Notes: generated by a model not told the origin, from the letters alone. A stretch of DNA of 64,000 nucleotides from Oscillospiraceae bacterium (GCA_017505635.1 JAFVOU010000039.1:1-64000), one strand, 5' to 3'; shown: positions 42,751-51,362, counted from the first letter of the stretch. Numbers and translations are program-made.

Positions 42751-43989
42751 TTAATTTTTGATTGTTACATAGTATGTGCCGCGAACAAATGCAGCATCTG
42801 TTGACGGAATTATCATTTCCACTTCAACGGTCTGCTGTCCCTGTGCAAGTGCAACCTGTGTCATGTCAAGCTGTGCTATTACACTGTCATCGGTAAGTTC
42901 TTCCACAACCTTTTTGTCACCTACAATTTCAACATGGTTGATAATTTCGGTAAGCACTTCGACCTTCTGTTCTCCTGCATTTATAAGCTTGATTTCCTTT
43001 ACTGTTACAGATTTTGATTCAAGGTTTTCAGGCAATACTGTTGCGGAAATTTCTTCAACTTCTTTTACATTTTTGTAGCCGCTTGGCAGTTTTATATCAA
43101 ATACATATGCCTTATCAAGTTCCAGAGTGCTGAGATCAATGTATCCTGCCACAAACTGATTTACACTGTCTGCACTGCGGCTTGGCACTGCAAGGGTGAT
43201 TTCCTGCTGGGAAAGTGCAACTTTAAGTGTTGATACATCAAAGCCGGAAGGAACATTTGTGTAGTCGATAACTACAGGCACTGTAATTTCCTTGAGCACA
43301 GGAACTGTAACGTTGAATTCCTCCACATCGTACGAAATATGTGTTGCGTCAAGTTCCACATCGTTTTCGTCATAAAGAACAAGTGTTGCCGGCAGTACTG
43401 TTGTCTGGCTGAGTTCCTGCTGCTCCACTGCTGCAACAACTTTTGCTATCTTGCTTACTGTGTTTTCAGGACCTTTGACAGTCACTTTATCCGGAGTGAT
43501 TGTAACTTTATCAACCATAAGGTCTTCCGGAATTATAAGGTTGGATATATCAACATCTATTTTGAATGATTTTTCTGCAAGATGGTCAAAACGCACAGCA
43601 ACCTGATAATTGCTGAGAGATTCTATCTGATATTCCTTGATTGCAGATTTTTTAACCGCATTTAATGACAAGTCATATCTGCCTGCCATCTTTACATTGT
43701 TAACACTTGGATAAACAATTATATCGTCTTTTGTAAGAGAACCTACAACATCTCGCGGACCAACAACTGTAACATCAACTGTTTCGATGCTCTGTTCGAT
43801 AATTTCCAGGTCAAGATTGAGGTAAGATGAGTTGTAGGCTATATCTATAGGAACTTCCCTGATTGTTGTTCTTGCATCTGTGCTGAAGAATGTTACCACC
43901 ACAATCCATATTGCAACAGCCATAAGAAAAGACAGAAGCATTGTAAAGTATTTTGAATCAAGAAATATTTTCATTTTACTTTTTTTCAT
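42751..43989 (-). CDS. cdaR: YbbR-domain protein, CdaA regulator (CdaR-like)
   Basis: The protein has one N-terminal membrane helix (about residues 12-33, FTMLLSFLMAVAIWIVVVTFF) and then repeated extracytoplasmic YbbR domains, seen as recurring patterns such as VPIDIAYNSSYLNLDLEII, FDHLAEKSFKIDVDI and VPVLKEITVPVVIDYTNVP. CdaR proteins regulate the membrane cyclase CdaA. The start ATG (43987-43989) is preceded by AAAGGAG and overlaps the end of cdaA by 14 bases. An upstream in-frame start would give a highly basic extension inside cdaA and is unlikely. About 412 residues. Confidence 0.92.
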   Translation of the reverse strand: MKKSKMKIFLDSKYFTMLLSFLMAVAIWIVVVTFFSTDARTTIREVPIDIAYNSSYLNLDLEIIEQSIETVDVTVVGPRDVVGSLTKDDIIVYPSVNNVKMAGRYDLSLNAVKKSAIKEYQIESLSNYQVAVRFDHLAEKSFKIDVDISNLIIPEDLMVDKVTITPDKVTVKGPENTVSKIAKVVAAVEQQELSQTTVLPATLVLYDENDVELDATHISYDVEEFNVTVPVLKEITVPVVIDYTNVPSGFDVSTLKVALSQQEITLAVPSRSADSVNQFVAGYIDLSTLELDKAYVFDIKLPSGYKNVKEVEEISATVLPENLESKSVTVKEIKLINAGEQKVEVLTEIINHVEIVGDKKVVEELTDDSVIAQLDMTQVALAQGQQTVEVEMIIPSTDAAFVRGTYYVTIKN

Positions 43990-44851
43990 TCTTCTTCTCC
44001 TTTGCCTTTTTAAGCTGTGCCTTTTCAGACGCATTTTCTATCGGTTCGATAAACTCTTTACTGAGAAGATTGTACAGGCTTTGTCTGTTGAGATTGCGGC
44101 TGAGAATGCTGTTTTTCGCCACAGAAATAACACCTGTTTCTTCGCTTACCACAACAATAACTGCGTCGCATGTCTCGCTCAGCCCCAATGCCGCACGGTG
44201 ACGTGTTCCCAGTTCCTTGCTTATTTCAAAGTTATCAGAAAGCGGCAGCACACAGCCTGCTGCTGCAATGCGGTTGTTGTCGATAATCATAGCACCGTCA
44301 TGCAGCGGACAGCCTTCGTAAAAAATTGTACCGATAAGTTCCGGCGTGATGTCTGCATTTACAATTGTGCCGCTGCGCTTGATTTCGCCAAGGTTGGAAA
44401 AACGTTCCAGTACCATAAGTGCGCCTGTACGGCTTTCACTCATTGATTTTGCGCTGTCGCATATGGATGATATAGTTTTTTTGAGTTCGTCAATTTCTTC
44501 CTCTTCCGGTGCCTTTTTCTGAAAAATGCCCAGAGAAAAGATGCTGGTACGGCCCATCTGTTCAAGCACGCGGCGTATCTCCGGCTGGAACACAACAATG
44601 ACACCTATAAAACCGAACTGCAGCAGATTGTTAAGCAGAAAAACCACAGTTTTAAGGCCCAGCTGTGCTGCAACAACATAAAAGACAAACAGAAGCAGAA
44701 GACCTTTTAACAGCTGGTTCATACGGGATTTTTTTGCCAGCATAAGCACCTGGTAAATTACAAACGACATGATAAGTACGTCTATAACATCCCAGATTTC
44801 GATAGTGTTTATAACACTGACAACGGATGTAAAAAAGCTGCTGAAATCCAT
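43976..44851 (-). CDS. cdaA: Diadenylate cyclase CdaA
   Basis: CdaA makes cyclic di-AMP, an essential regulator of potassium and osmotic balance in Firmicutes. The 291-residue protein has three N-terminal membrane helices (about residues 10-75) and a cytosolic DAC domain with the DGA motif in CPLHDGAMIIDNNRI and the RHR motif in ELGTRHRAALGLSE. A Lys/Glu-rich tail ends the protein. The start ATG 44849-44851 sits seven bases after AAGGTGG; another ATG two codons earlier is too close. It is the first gene of the ten-gene operon that also contains recJ, relA and hemZ. Confidence 0.96.
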   Translation of the reverse strand: MDFSSFFTSVVSVINTIEIWDVIDVLIMSFVIYQVLMLAKKSRMNQLLKGLLLLFVFYVVAAQLGLKTVVFLLNNLLQFGFIGVIVVFQPEIRRVLEQMGRTSIFSLGIFQKKAPEEEEIDELKKTISSICDSAKSMSESRTGALMVLERFSNLGEIKRSGTIVNADITPELIGTIFYEGCPLHDGAMIIDNNRIAAAGCVLPLSDNFEISKELGTRHRAALGLSETCDAVIVVVSEETGVISVAKNSILSRNLNRQSLYNLLSKEFIEPIENASEKAQLKKAKEKKNEKK

Positions 44852-45006
44852 AATCATACCACCTTATTTACAAAGATTTTTATATATTTAAACTGATTTT
44901 TTGAACAATATTAGTGTCAGGTACTACTTATACTATTATATAATATCATATTATTGATTAATTTAAAAGTTTTTTTACCAAACTGTAAAGAAAACTTAAA
45001 AATATA

Positions 45007-45035
45007 TTGTATGTTTTTTGTTTTTGTGCGATAAT
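45007..45035 (+). promoter_or_regulatory. Promoter of the Cys-rich membrane protein gene
   Basis: TTGTAT and GATAAT are separated by 17 bases. AGGAGG follows about 18 bases after the -10 element. Confidence 0.55.
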
Positions 45036-45064
45036 ATATGTATAAAATTATAGGAGGCATATGT

Positions 45065-45535
45065 ATGAACAGGCTTTCTGTACTGAAAATTGTAAAAAAT
45101 GTGCCCGATGCAGCCGTAAGTATGCTGGAGATTTATAAAATGATTTTGTCGGTAAAATATTTTGCAGCCGACAGCGTGCTTAAAGGTGTAAAATTTTACC
45201 GCGAAAGGCTTGCAGCGGACAAAACATCTACGGTAAACGCCGAAGATGTTTCAACTGATGAAAATAATAATGTTAAGGAGAATACATCTATGAAAAAATC
45301 CACTATTTTTGCTTTAATCGCTTTTTTCGCTGCTGCTGCAGGTGCTATGATTGCTGTTACAGCTTATCTTAAAAAGAAAGAACAGAACCTTAAAGAATAC
45401 GAAGAAATGCTCTTTAACGAAGACTATCTTGCAGACTATATGCCTAAAGACGAAGATTGCTGCTGTGAAGAAGAATTCTGCTGCGAAGAACAGGCTGAAG
45501 GCACATGCTGCTGCGAAGAAGAAAACGAACAGTAA
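45065..45535 (+). CDS. Membrane protein with Cys/Glu-rich tail and internal start, 156 aa
   Basis: I do not recognise the family. The ATG at 45065 has AGGAGG seven bases upstream. The first 75 residues are helical and charged (MNRLSVLKIVKNVPDAAVS). Then comes MKKSTIFALIAFFAAAAGAM, one membrane helix, and a basic/acidic helix. The tail holds Cys clusters separated by Glu (DCCCEEE, FCCEE, TCCCEEE), eight Cys in about 25 residues, a plausible metal- or cluster-binding tail. A second strong ribosome binding site, AAGGAG, lies nine bases before the in-frame ATG at 45290, so a shorter 81-residue protein beginning at the membrane helix is likely made as well. Confidence 0.75.
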   Translation: MNRLSVLKIVKNVPDAAVSMLEIYKMILSVKYFAADSVLKGVKFYRERLAADKTSTVNAEDVSTDENNNVKENTSMKKSTIFALIAFFAAAAGAMIAVTAYLKKKEQNLKEYEEMLFNEDYLADYMPKDEDCCCEEEFCCEEQAEGTCCCEEENEQ

Positions 45536-45620
45536 TATCAATCAAAAATTCAATACGCAAAAAAACCTCTGTTTCAGAGGTTTTTTATTTGTTTGAATAT
45601 AAAAATACCACGAGGTTTAT

Positions 45621-47354
45621 ATGTCAGTTTTTAAAAAATTTATATCCTACTACAAACCTTACAGGGTTTTGTTCTGGGTTGATATGGGCTGTGCACTGCT
45701 TTTAAGTGCCATTGACCTTGCTTTTCCGCAGATACTGGATTATCTGACCGAAAACGTTTTCAACCGTCCTGCCGAACAGGTCATCGCTTCCCTCAAAATT
45801 GTAGCTATAGCACTTCTTGTTATGTATGCCATAAAGTTTGGCTGCCAGTACTTTATCACAGGCTGGGGACATATTATGGGTGCAAGAATGGAAAGCGATA
45901 TGCGTCAGGACCTGTTTGACCACTATCAGAAGCTTTCTTTCAGCTATTACGACAAAAACAACACCGGCGAAATGATGAGCAAGATTGTAAACGACCTTTT
46001 TGACGTTACCGAACTTGCACATCACGGTCCTGAAAATATTGTTATTGCTACCATTAAAATTATAGGCAGCTTTGGTATTCTGCTGTTTATAAACATACCG
46101 ATGACACTTATTCTTATGGCAGTATGTGCCGTTATGATAGCATTCTGCATCCGCCAGAACCGCAAGCTGAAACATCTGTTTATGGAAAACCGCAAAAAAA
46201 TCGCAGGTGTAAACAGTTCTGTACAGGACTCCCTTGCAGGTATCCGCGTTGTAAAAAGTTTTACAGGCGAACACGTTGAGCAGGAAAAATTCCGCACAAG
46301 CAACAACAGATTTCTTGTTACAAAGGAAAACAACTATTTTGCAATGGGTACATACCATGCAACAAACGGCTTCTTTCAGGGGATTCTCTATACAAGCGTA
46401 CTTGTTGCTGGCGGTTACTTTATCGCACAGGGCAGCATCGATGCCACAGACCTTGCACTTTATGCCCTTTATATCGGTATTTTCTTAAAACCTGTTGACA
46501 TGCTTATCGACTTTACCGAACTGCTGCAGAAAGGCTATACAGGTTTCGTACGTTTTAAAGAGGTTATCGACATTGCACCTGAAATTCAGGACAGCCCAGA
46601 TGCTGTTGAACTTGGGGACATAAAAGGCGAAATCACCCTCAGCAATGTAAGTTTCAACTATGATGATGACGAAAAGGTGCTGCAGGATATATCACTGACC
46701 ATCGAAAGCGGCAAAACAATTGCTCTTGTAGGTCCAAGCGGCGGCGGCAAAACCACAATATGCAGTCTTATTCCACGTTTTTATGATGTTACAAAAGGCA
46801 GTATAAAACTGGACGGCAAGGATATAAAAGAAATAAAACAGAAATCCCTGCGTCAGAATATCGGTATTGTTCAGCAGGATGTGTATATGTTCTACGGCAC
46901 AATCCGCGACAATATCGCCTATGGCAAAGCAGGTGCAACAGACGAAGAAATTATCGAAGCAGCTAAAAAAGCCAACATCCACGATTTTATCATAAGTCTG
47001 CCTGACGGCTACAACACATTTGTGGGCGAACGAGGCACTCGTTTAAGCGGCGGTCAGAAACAGAGAATCTCCATTGCAAGGGTTTTCCTAAAAAATCCAC
47101 CGATACTTATTCTTGACGAAGCAACCTCCGCACTGGACAACGAAAGCGAAAGATACATTCAGCGCAGCCTTGAACAGTTAAGCGAAGGCAGAACAACACT
47201 TGTTATCGCCCACCGTCTGAGCACAATCCGCAATGCGGATAAGATTTATGTTATCGAAGAAGGCAGAATAAAGGAACAGGGTTCTCACGCAGAATTGCTG
47301 GCAGAAAACGGACTGTACGCAAAATATTACAATATGCAGTTTGAGGATAAATAA
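45621..47354 (+). CDS. ABC transporter, fused permease and ATP-binding (ABCB-type exporter)
   Basis: The 577-residue half-transporter has an N-terminal six-helix permease domain (FKKFISYYKPYRVLFWVDMGCALLL onward) and a nucleotide-binding domain with Walker A VGPSGGGKTT, Q-loop IGIVQQDVYMF, signature LSGGQKQR, Walker B PILILDEATSALD and the switch HRLSTIRNADKI. It would act as a homodimer unless a partner lies elsewhere, since no second half-transporter is adjacent. The substrate is unknown; lipid or drug export is typical. A CACGAGG ribosome binding site precedes the ATG and a terminator follows. Confidence 0.95.
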   Translation: MSVFKKFISYYKPYRVLFWVDMGCALLLSAIDLAFPQILDYLTENVFNRPAEQVIASLKIVAIALLVMYAIKFGCQYFITGWGHIMGARMESDMRQDLFDHYQKLSFSYYDKNNTGEMMSKIVNDLFDVTELAHHGPENIVIATIKIIGSFGILLFINIPMTLILMAVCAVMIAFCIRQNRKLKHLFMENRKKIAGVNSSVQDSLAGIRVVKSFTGEHVEQEKFRTSNNRFLVTKENNYFAMGTYHATNGFFQGILYTSVLVAGGYFIAQGSIDATDLALYALYIGIFLKPVDMLIDFTELLQKGYTGFVRFKEVIDIAPEIQDSPDAVELGDIKGEITLSNVSFNYDDDEKVLQDISLTIESGKTIALVGPSGGGKTTICSLIPRFYDVTKGSIKLDGKDIKEIKQKSLRQNIGIVQQDVYMFYGTIRDNIAYGKAGATDEEIIEAAKKANIHDFIISLPDGYNTFVGERGTRLSGGQKQRISIARVFLKNPPILILDEATSALDNESERYIQRSLEQLSEGRTTLVIAHRLSTIRNADKIYVIEEGRIKEQGSHAELLAENGLYAKYYNMQFEDK

Positions 47355-47410
47355 ATTATCATAACAGACACAATATTTAATATACGCGTAATTCACGCAA
47401 CAACATAAAA

Positions 47411-47442
47411 CAGGCACAGCCAGATACGGCTGTGCCTGTTCT
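47411..47442 (+). terminator. Terminator of the ABC transporter gene
   Basis: CAGGCACAGCC / GGCTGTGCCTG with a six-base loop is followed by TTCTTG, 57 bases after the stop codon. Confidence 0.75.
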
Positions 47443-47703
47443 TGTATGAGGTGTTTTTTTGTATGATAATATATAAGTGATTAGATAAATTTGAATTTGA
47501 CGAATAGATGGGTATGTGAAAATTTACACATTTGTTTGATACAATACAGTTAAGACAATTTGAATAAAAGCATCCCCCTGCAGAGTATTTGTTCTGCAGG
47601 GGATGTTGGTATTTAGGGGTTGGTAAAAGGCATTTTAGAGACATAAGTGTTGAGGTGAAGATACGCTGATGATATATTAAGATCACGGAAGGTGGTGAAA
47701 GGC
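47443..47703. other. Non-coding leader region of the LytTR gene with a strong hairpin
   Basis: No open frame is seen. The main feature is a stem at 47571-47605 (CATCCCCCTGCAG / CTGCAGGGGATG, one bulged C, ten-base loop) lying about 100 bases before the LytTR start. No T run follows, so it may be a leader structure. The start is preceded by AAGGTGG. Confidence 0.5.
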
Positions 47704-48147
47704 GTGCGTACAATTATAGAGGAAAACAGTAACACAGAACATACTACAGTAATTATAAAATGCAGAGAAACTACAGACGGTATCAGAAAATTAGCGGAAT
47801 ATATAGAGAAATATACACAACGGGTTGTCGTATACAAAAACAATGAAAGGTTTAGTATTTTAAAAACAACCGTTTATTATCTGGAGACCGTAGATGGAAA
47901 AACTTTTTGTTACACGGAAAATAGTGTTTTTGAAATTAGACAGTCACTTGATAATGCTCAAAAAATGTTCGTTGAAAACGGTTTTGTCAGAATACGCCGA
48001 AATTGTGCAGTAAATATACATAAAATAAAATGTGTGAAAGCTTACGATAATCACAGAGTTATGCTTGAACTTGATAATGATGAAAAGATTATAGCGAGTA
48101 GAAGATACATACCTGAGCTTAAGGAAAAACTGGCAGAAATGGGGTAA
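47704..48147 (+). CDS. LytTR-domain DNA-binding regulator
   Basis: The 147-residue protein lacks a receiver domain. The C-terminal 100 residues form a LytTR domain (RFSILKTTVYYLETVDGKTFCYTENSVFEIRQSL, then FVRIRRNCAVNIHKIKCVKAYDNHRVMLELDNDEKIIASRRYI). Such stand-alone LytTR proteins usually regulate the adjacent membrane gene and themselves. I place the start at the GTG 47704, eight bases after AAGGTGG; another GTG four codons upstream overlaps that site. It is followed four bases later by a DUF3021-type membrane protein, the standard pair in Firmicutes. The base composition is more A-rich than in neighbouring core genes. Confidence 0.88.
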   Translation: MRTIIEENSNTEHTTVIIKCRETTDGIRKLAEYIEKYTQRVVVYKNNERFSILKTTVYYLETVDGKTFCYTENSVFEIRQSLDNAQKMFVENGFVRIRRNCAVNIHKIKCVKAYDNHRVMLELDNDEKIIASRRYIPELKEKLAEMG

Positions 48148-48151
48148 TAAA

Positions 48152-48580
48152 ATGAAAAATATAATAGTTAAAATTGTTTCAAACGCATCATTGGTAATAA
48201 CTATATTTATGTTAGTTACAGCAATTTGTAATATATTTGGAGATTCTTCGGAAAAAATTTTTTATGTGGAATTCCTTACGATTGTTGTATGTGTATTTAT
48301 CGTATCAGCGATAGAATTTGGCATACTGGCAAATGCACATTTTAAAACCGCAAAAAGTTATTACATATCTTCTTTTATGATATGGTATATATGTATTGCA
48401 GTGACAGTGTTTTCTACAAATTGGATGGGAATAAGTATAAAAAATCTTATTGCATTTACCATCTTGTTCACAGGAATTTATGCTTTGGTGACAAAATATA
48501 ATATTTGTACTATACGAAAAGATGCAGCAGAAATAAATAATATATTGAAAAAATACCACGATAAAAAACAGCCTGACTGA
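48152..48580 (+). CDS. DUF3021-type membrane protein partner of the LytTR regulator
   Basis: The 142-residue protein has four predicted membrane helices (residues about 9-27, 38-58, 70-88 and 92-112) and a short Lys-rich cytosolic tail. The four-helix build and its place directly after a LytTR gene match the DUF3021 group, whose members are thought to sense membrane or ion signals and restrain the regulator. That role is known only by association. The start ATG is four bases after the LytTR stop, so expression is coupled. A weak hairpin without a T run follows the stop. Confidence 0.78.
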   Translation: MKNIIVKIVSNASLVITIFMLVTAICNIFGDSSEKIFYVEFLTIVVCVFIVSAIEFGILANAHFKTAKSYYISSFMIWYICIAVTVFSTNWMGISIKNLIAFTILFTGIYALVTKYNICTIRKDAAEINNILKKYHDKKQPD

Positions 48581-48688
48581 TAAAGCGATCAGGCTGCAGT
48601 TGTTACTGGCTTTTGTTTTGTATTGTATAAGTAGATATTTTATATGTTAGAAAAATCCCAATTTGACGAACAATTTATAAATTTAAAC

Positions 48689-48781
48689 TGTCATACTGAG
48701 CAAAGCGAAGTATCTCTCTGTCTGCTCAAAATAATGTCTGTTCAAACCGGGAGATTCTTCGGCTAAAGCCTCAGAATGACA
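48689..48781. repeat. Palindromic intergenic repeat, 93 bp
   Basis: The left arm TGTCATACTGAGCAAAGCG... and the right arm ...CCTCAGAATGACA are imperfect inverted copies of about 30 bases. The right arm read in reverse gives TGTCATTCTGAG and GCCGAAGAATCTC. The arms are joined by about 35 bases. AATTTAAA-type sequence flanks both sides, suggesting a target duplication. No protein is encoded. Confidence 0.6.
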
Positions 48782-48810
48782 TAAATTACAATTTAAAGGA
48801 GTGCGATTGT

Positions 48811-49131
48811 ATGAAAAAGAAATATATCATCATCGGTCTGATAGTTGTTATTTTGCCCGGCATCGTGCTGTCCTGTAAACGACCTGCTGAAAATGAATTG
48901 CCTTTACTTGCAAGGGTTGACGGCGTTTTATATCAATACTGCGACGATGTTACAGAAAAGCCGTCAGAAGATGCTGACGGGTATATTGTTGAAATAGTTT
49001 CCGGGATTATCCCGGCAGATGACCAGACAGCAAATTTTGGAAACGCAGGAATGCCGTATTGGAAAGATGATAACAGAATTTGTATTTGGCTAAATGACAT
49101 TCTATGGTTGCTTGAACCAATACAGGAATAA
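48811..49131 (+). CDS. Small lipoprotein, 106 aa
   Basis: The N-terminus MKKKYIIIGLIVVILPGIVLSC gives a lipoprotein signal with lipobox VLSC and Cys22. The mature part of about 85 residues is acidic and contains YQYCDDVTEKP and a Trp-rich end (CIWLNDILWLLEPI). I do not recognise the family. AAAGGAG lies ten bases before the ATG. The gene lies directly after the palindromic repeat and before a strong terminator, in a short accessory-looking interval between the LytTR pair and the por operon. Confidence 0.75.
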   Translation: MKKKYIIIGLIVVILPGIVLSCKRPAENELPLLARVDGVLYQYCDDVTEKPSEDADGYIVEIVSGIIPADDQTANFGNAGMPYWKDDNRICIWLNDILWLLEPIQE

Positions 49132-49172
49132 CCATATTGAACAGTTAAATATCACAATGACAACAAAAAACA

Positions 49173-49204
49173 AAAGCGCTACTGCAAGCAGTAGCGCTTT
49201 ATTG
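49173..49204. terminator. Bidirectional terminator between the lipoprotein gene and por
   Basis: AAAGCGCTACTGC / GCAGTAGCGCTTT forms a strong hairpin with A-rich and T-rich flanks. It lies between the convergent lipoprotein gene and porB and can serve both. Confidence 0.85.
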
Positions 49205-49232
49205 TTATAAAAGGGTCTTAAAATCTTGCGAA

Positions 49233-50171
49233 TTAAACTTCTTCGCCGCAGAGTTTCAAGAGTTCTTCCCAACGTTTGTCAACGTCAGCCTGGATTTCAG
49301 CGATGAGGTCTTCATTGCCTTTTTTGAAGAGGTGTTTGAAACGGCCCTGTGGTTTGAGGAAGTTTTCGATTGGCTGTTTTACTTTTGGTCTGTAGCTGAG
49401 TTTGTATTCGCCGTCGATTACTTCGTAAAGTGGCCAGTAGCATGTTTCTACAGCAAGTTTTGTGATTGTCATCATATCTTCAGCATTGTATCTCCAACCA
49501 CGTGGACATGGAGCAAGAATGTTGAGGAATGCTGCACCTGGTGTGTAAAGAGCTTTTTCAGCTTTTTCATGCAGGTCTTTGAAGTTGCCGATGAATGTTG
49601 TCTGTGCAACGTATGGGATGTGGTGAGAAGCGATAACTTCTGTGAGGTCTTTACGGATCTGTTTTTTACCTGGGCTGCATTTACCAACAGCAGATGTAGT
49701 TGTTTCAGCATATTTAGGTGTACCGGAAGATCTCTGGATACCTGTGTTCATGTAAGCGCCGTTGTCGTAGCAAACATAAACCATATCGTGGCCACGTTCC
49801 ATAGCACCGGAGAGGGACTGGAAACCGATATCGTATGTACCGCCGTCGCCGCCGAATGCGATGAATTTGTATGTGCCGTTAACTTTGCCTTTTTTCTTAA
49901 GAGCGATGTAAGCAGCTTCGGAACCACTTACTGTTGCAGCAGAGTTTTCAAATGCAGAGTGGATGAAAGAATCGTTCCATGCTGTGTATGGGTAAAGACA
50001 TGTGGAAACTTCCAAACAACCAGTAGCAGAGCAAACAACTGCTTTATCTTCTGGTTTAAGAGCTCTCATAACGCCTCTTACTGCGATACCTGCGCCACAG
50101 CCAGCACAAAGTCTATGACCGCCAGCAAGACGTTCAGGTTTATTCATTTCCTGTTTAAAATTATATGCCAT
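49233..50171 (-). CDS. porB: 2-oxoacid (pyruvate):ferredoxin oxidoreductase, beta subunit
   Basis: The beta subunit binds thiamine diphosphate and one [4Fe-4S] cluster. Visible features are the N-terminal LCAGCGAG (Cys22, Cys25), CSATGCLEVST, the TPP/Mg motif GGDGGTYDIGFQS with the following DNGAYMNTGIQRS, and a C-terminal Cys region. At 312 residues it has the usual length for a four-subunit enzyme. It is the last gene of porC-porD-porA-porB. The codon use is strongly biased (CCA, GTT, ATC), as in the glycyl radical enzyme gene, suggesting high expression. Pyruvate is the default substrate; other 2-oxoacids are possible. Confidence 0.95.
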   Translation of the reverse strand: MAYNFKQEMNKPERLAGGHRLCAGCGAGIAVRGVMRALKPEDKAVVCSATGCLEVSTCLYPYTAWNDSFIHSAFENSAATVSGSEAAYIALKKKGKVNGTYKFIAFGGDGGTYDIGFQSLSGAMERGHDMVYVCYDNGAYMNTGIQRSSGTPKYAETTTSAVGKCSPGKKQIRKDLTEVIASHHIPYVAQTTFIGNFKDLHEKAEKALYTPGAAFLNILAPCPRGWRYNAEDMMTITKLAVETCYWPLYEVIDGEYKLSYRPKVKQPIENFLKPQGRFKHLFKKGNEDLIAEIQADVDKRWEELLKLCGEEV

Positions 50172-50183
50172 TGTCTATTCCTC

Positions 50184-51362
50184 CTACTTTCTCAAACCAA
50201 GGTAGTCATAACCAAATGGTACGCCACCTGCTTCAACAGCTGCGAAGAGTCTGCCGTAAGCTTCTTCAATGGATTCAACTCTAACGTCACGACCGCCAAG
50301 ACCGTAAACGATGTTGAGAACTACAGCGTTTGTTCTGCCGAAGAGAGCTGCTTTAACGTCAGCGCCGAGAGGGCCGCCAAGTGCGGAGTAACCTTCAGCT
50401 TTGTCCATTACAACAACGCCTTTCATGCCGGAGAGTGCTTTAACCATTTCTTCTTCTGGGAATGGACGGTATACACGAACTTTAACGAGACCAACTTTTT
50501 TGCCTTCTGCTCTCATTTTGTCTACAGCGTCTTTAGCTGTACCAGCGGAAGAACCGATGATAACCATTGCATATTCTGCATCTTCCATCATGTATTCTTC
50601 GATCATGCCGTATTTTCTGCCGGACATTTTTTCGAATTCAGCTGCTACATCGTAGATAACCTGTTTTGCGTTATCAAGAGCAACTTTCTGCTGGTATTTG
50701 TGTTCCATGTAGTAGTTAGCGATGTCGTAAGGACCCATGGAAACAGCTTCTTTTTCGTTGAGAAGGTATTTTTCTGGTTCGTATTCGCCTACGAATGCTT
50801 TAACTTCTGCATCTTCAAGGAGAAGGATGTTTTCTACAGCGTGGGATGTGATAAAGCCGTCCTGGCAAGCCATAACTGGGAGCTGAACGTCTTTGTGTTC
50901 ACCGATTCTTACACACTGAATGTAGTTGTCGTATGCTTCCTGTGCGTTTTCAGCATAAATCTGAATCCAGCCAGCATCACGAGCACCCATAGAGTCGGAG
51001 TGGTCGTTGTTGATGTTGATAGGACCTGTAAGAGCACGGTTGATACAGCAAAGTGTAAGTGGGAGACGTGCGGAAGCTACTACGTAGAGCATTTCCCACA
51101 TAAGTGCAAGACCACAGGAAGATGTTGCTGTAACTGTACGAGCACCAGCAGCCTGGGAACCCATACATGCGGACATTGCAGAATGTTCGGATTCTACTGC
51201 TACGAATTCTGTGTCGATTGTGCCGTTAGCAACATACTGAGAGATAAACTGTGGAATTTCTGTTGATGGTGTGATTGGGAAAGCAGCCATAACATCTGGG
51301 TTAACCTGTCTGATAGCTATGGAAACTGCTTCGTTACCGGATAATCTTTCTCTGATAGCCAT
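50184..51362 (-). CDS. porA: 2-oxoacid (pyruvate):ferredoxin oxidoreductase, alpha subunit
   Basis: The 392-residue alpha subunit carries the pyrimidine-binding half of the TPP site (FPITPSTEIPQFISQYVANG, VESEHSAMSACMGSQAAGARTVTATSSCGLALM) and domain II with the RVYRPFPEEEMVKAL stretch. TPITPSTE-type motifs are standard for pyruvate enzymes. The gene follows porD by 12 bases and precedes porB by 12, with AGGAGG ribosome binding sites. Operon order C-D-A-B is the common four-subunit arrangement in Clostridia and archaea. Confidence 0.95.
   Translation of the reverse strand: MAIRERLSGNEAVSIAIRQVNPDVMAAFPITPSTEIPQFISQYVANGTIDTEFVAVESEHSAMSACMGSQAAGARTVTATSSCGLALMWEMLYVVASARLPLTLCCINRALTGPININNDHSDSMGARDAGWIQIYAENAQEAYDNYIQCVRIGEHKDVQLPVMACQDGFITSHAVENILLLEDAEVKAFVGEYEPEKYLLNEKEAVSMGPYDIANYYMEHKYQQKVALDNAKQVIYDVAAEFEKMSGRKYGMIEEYMMEDAEYAMVIIGSSAGTAKDAVDKMRAEGKKVGLVKVRVYRPFPEEEMVKALSGMKGVVVMDKAEGYSALGGPLGADVKAALFGRTNAVVLNIVYGLGGRDVRVESIEEAYGRLFAAVEAGGVPFGYDYLGLRK

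Noticed and set aside
47355-47703. Small genes in the gap before the LytTR gene
   Set aside because: Frames are short, without ribosome binding sites, and the region is dominated by hairpins.
49332-51266. 644-codon open frame on the plus strand opposite porA/porB
   Set aside because: It is antisense to two clear enzyme genes, lacks a ribosome binding site and has the same Cys/Phe-rich shadow composition.
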